From NCBI GenBank assembly GCA_024278455.1, contig JAJRTE010000232.1, positions 1 through 41,626 on the forward strand: a stretch of DNA of 41,626 bases, read 5' to 3'. Shown piece after piece: positions 41,526 to 41,626 of this stretch; position 1 is the stretch's first letter; every line of letters starts with the position of its first letter. The notes beneath the pieces were generated by a model that had not been told where the DNA came from, searched no databases, and saw nothing but the letters and a program-made list of their open reading frames with translations. Source of the stretch: Myxococcota bacterium. Lineage in GTDB: Bacteria > Myxococcota_A > UBA796 > JAJRTE01. A program made the translations under genes and the position numbers.

Positions 41526-41626
41526 ATGTCCACGAACGACGTCCGTCTGGGGAATGCGTCCGAGCGCACCGCCTGGCACCCTCTGGCCTACCAGACGATC
41601 AAGGCATTCATGCCGCCTGGCTACGA
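41526..41626 (+). CDS. Start of a gene cut by the window end, unknown product
   Basis: An open frame beginning ATG and running off the window after about 33 codons. GGGAGG stands 11 bases upstream and a perfect -35 box further up. The visible residues ('STNDVRLGNASERTAWHPL', then 'AYQTIKAFMPPGY') are soluble in character, with no signal peptide. They are too few to assign a family. Confidence 0.55.
   Translation, partial: MSTNDVRLGNASERTAWHPLAYQTIKAFMPPGY

Overview
This is a high-G+C bacterial chromosome segment (mid-60s percent by eye) carrying 27 protein-coding genes, of which two are cut by the window ends. No rRNA, tRNA, CRISPR array, insertion sequence or prophage was seen. The content suggests a Gram-negative, myxobacteria-like organism (Myxococcota or another former deltaproteobacterial lineage). 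The reasons are two Hanks-type Ser/Thr kinases with transmembrane and PEGA-like tails, a surface protein built of MopE-type metal-binding repeats, outer-membrane-type lipoproteins and barrel-like proteins, a FliA/WhiG-type sigma factor away from any flagellar gene, and many TPR and HEAT solenoids. The lineage is an inference from gene content only.

Layout. 1-4916 (+): the end of a GH5 endoglycoceramidase-like glycosidase, then a membrane Ser/Thr kinase and a TPR lipoprotein. 5086-8341: undecaprenyl-diphosphatase (uppP, -), an HD phosphohydrolase (+), a tiny zinc-ribbon protein (-) and an Rcp1-type response regulator (+). 8350-12960 (-): secA and, upstream of it, an exported barrel-like protein. 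13167-17100: thioredoxin reductase (-), a stand-alone nuoB (+), an IscA-like protein lacking the second cysteine motif (-) and a class III aminotransferase with a cysteine-rich insert (-). 17464-23951 (+): sigma factor, repeat lipoprotein, LOG/TIGR00725-type protein and a large exported HEAT protein. 23997-28923 (-): a tightly overlapped murJ, murG-HEAT, mraY operon. 29081-35690 (-): kinase, exported barrel-like protein and MopE-repeat surface protein, packed with a start/stop overlap. 36142-41626: an RluA/RluD-family pseudouridine synthase (-), then (+) a small unknown protein, an exported serine hydrolase, a TerB-like protein, a Nudix hydrolase and the first codons of a further gene.

How the genes fit together. 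The strongest theme is the cell envelope. MraY and MurG make lipid I and lipid II, MurJ flips lipid II, UppP recycles the undecaprenyl carrier, SecA exports proteins, and two kinases sit next to envelope proteins that may be targets or co-regulated partners. The most unusual items are the MurG protein fused to a C-terminal HEAT-repeat domain inside a murJ-murG-mraY operon, the kinase/barrel/MopE operon, and a strongly over-represented palindrome, CTCGAG. The palindrome appears roughly every 330 bases by eye, in all reading frames, and brings with it the otherwise uncommon arginine codon CGA. Several consensus-like promoters of the TTGaca-N17-TAtaaT type could be placed upstream of genes. Promoter and hairpin calls were made by eye and are tentative.
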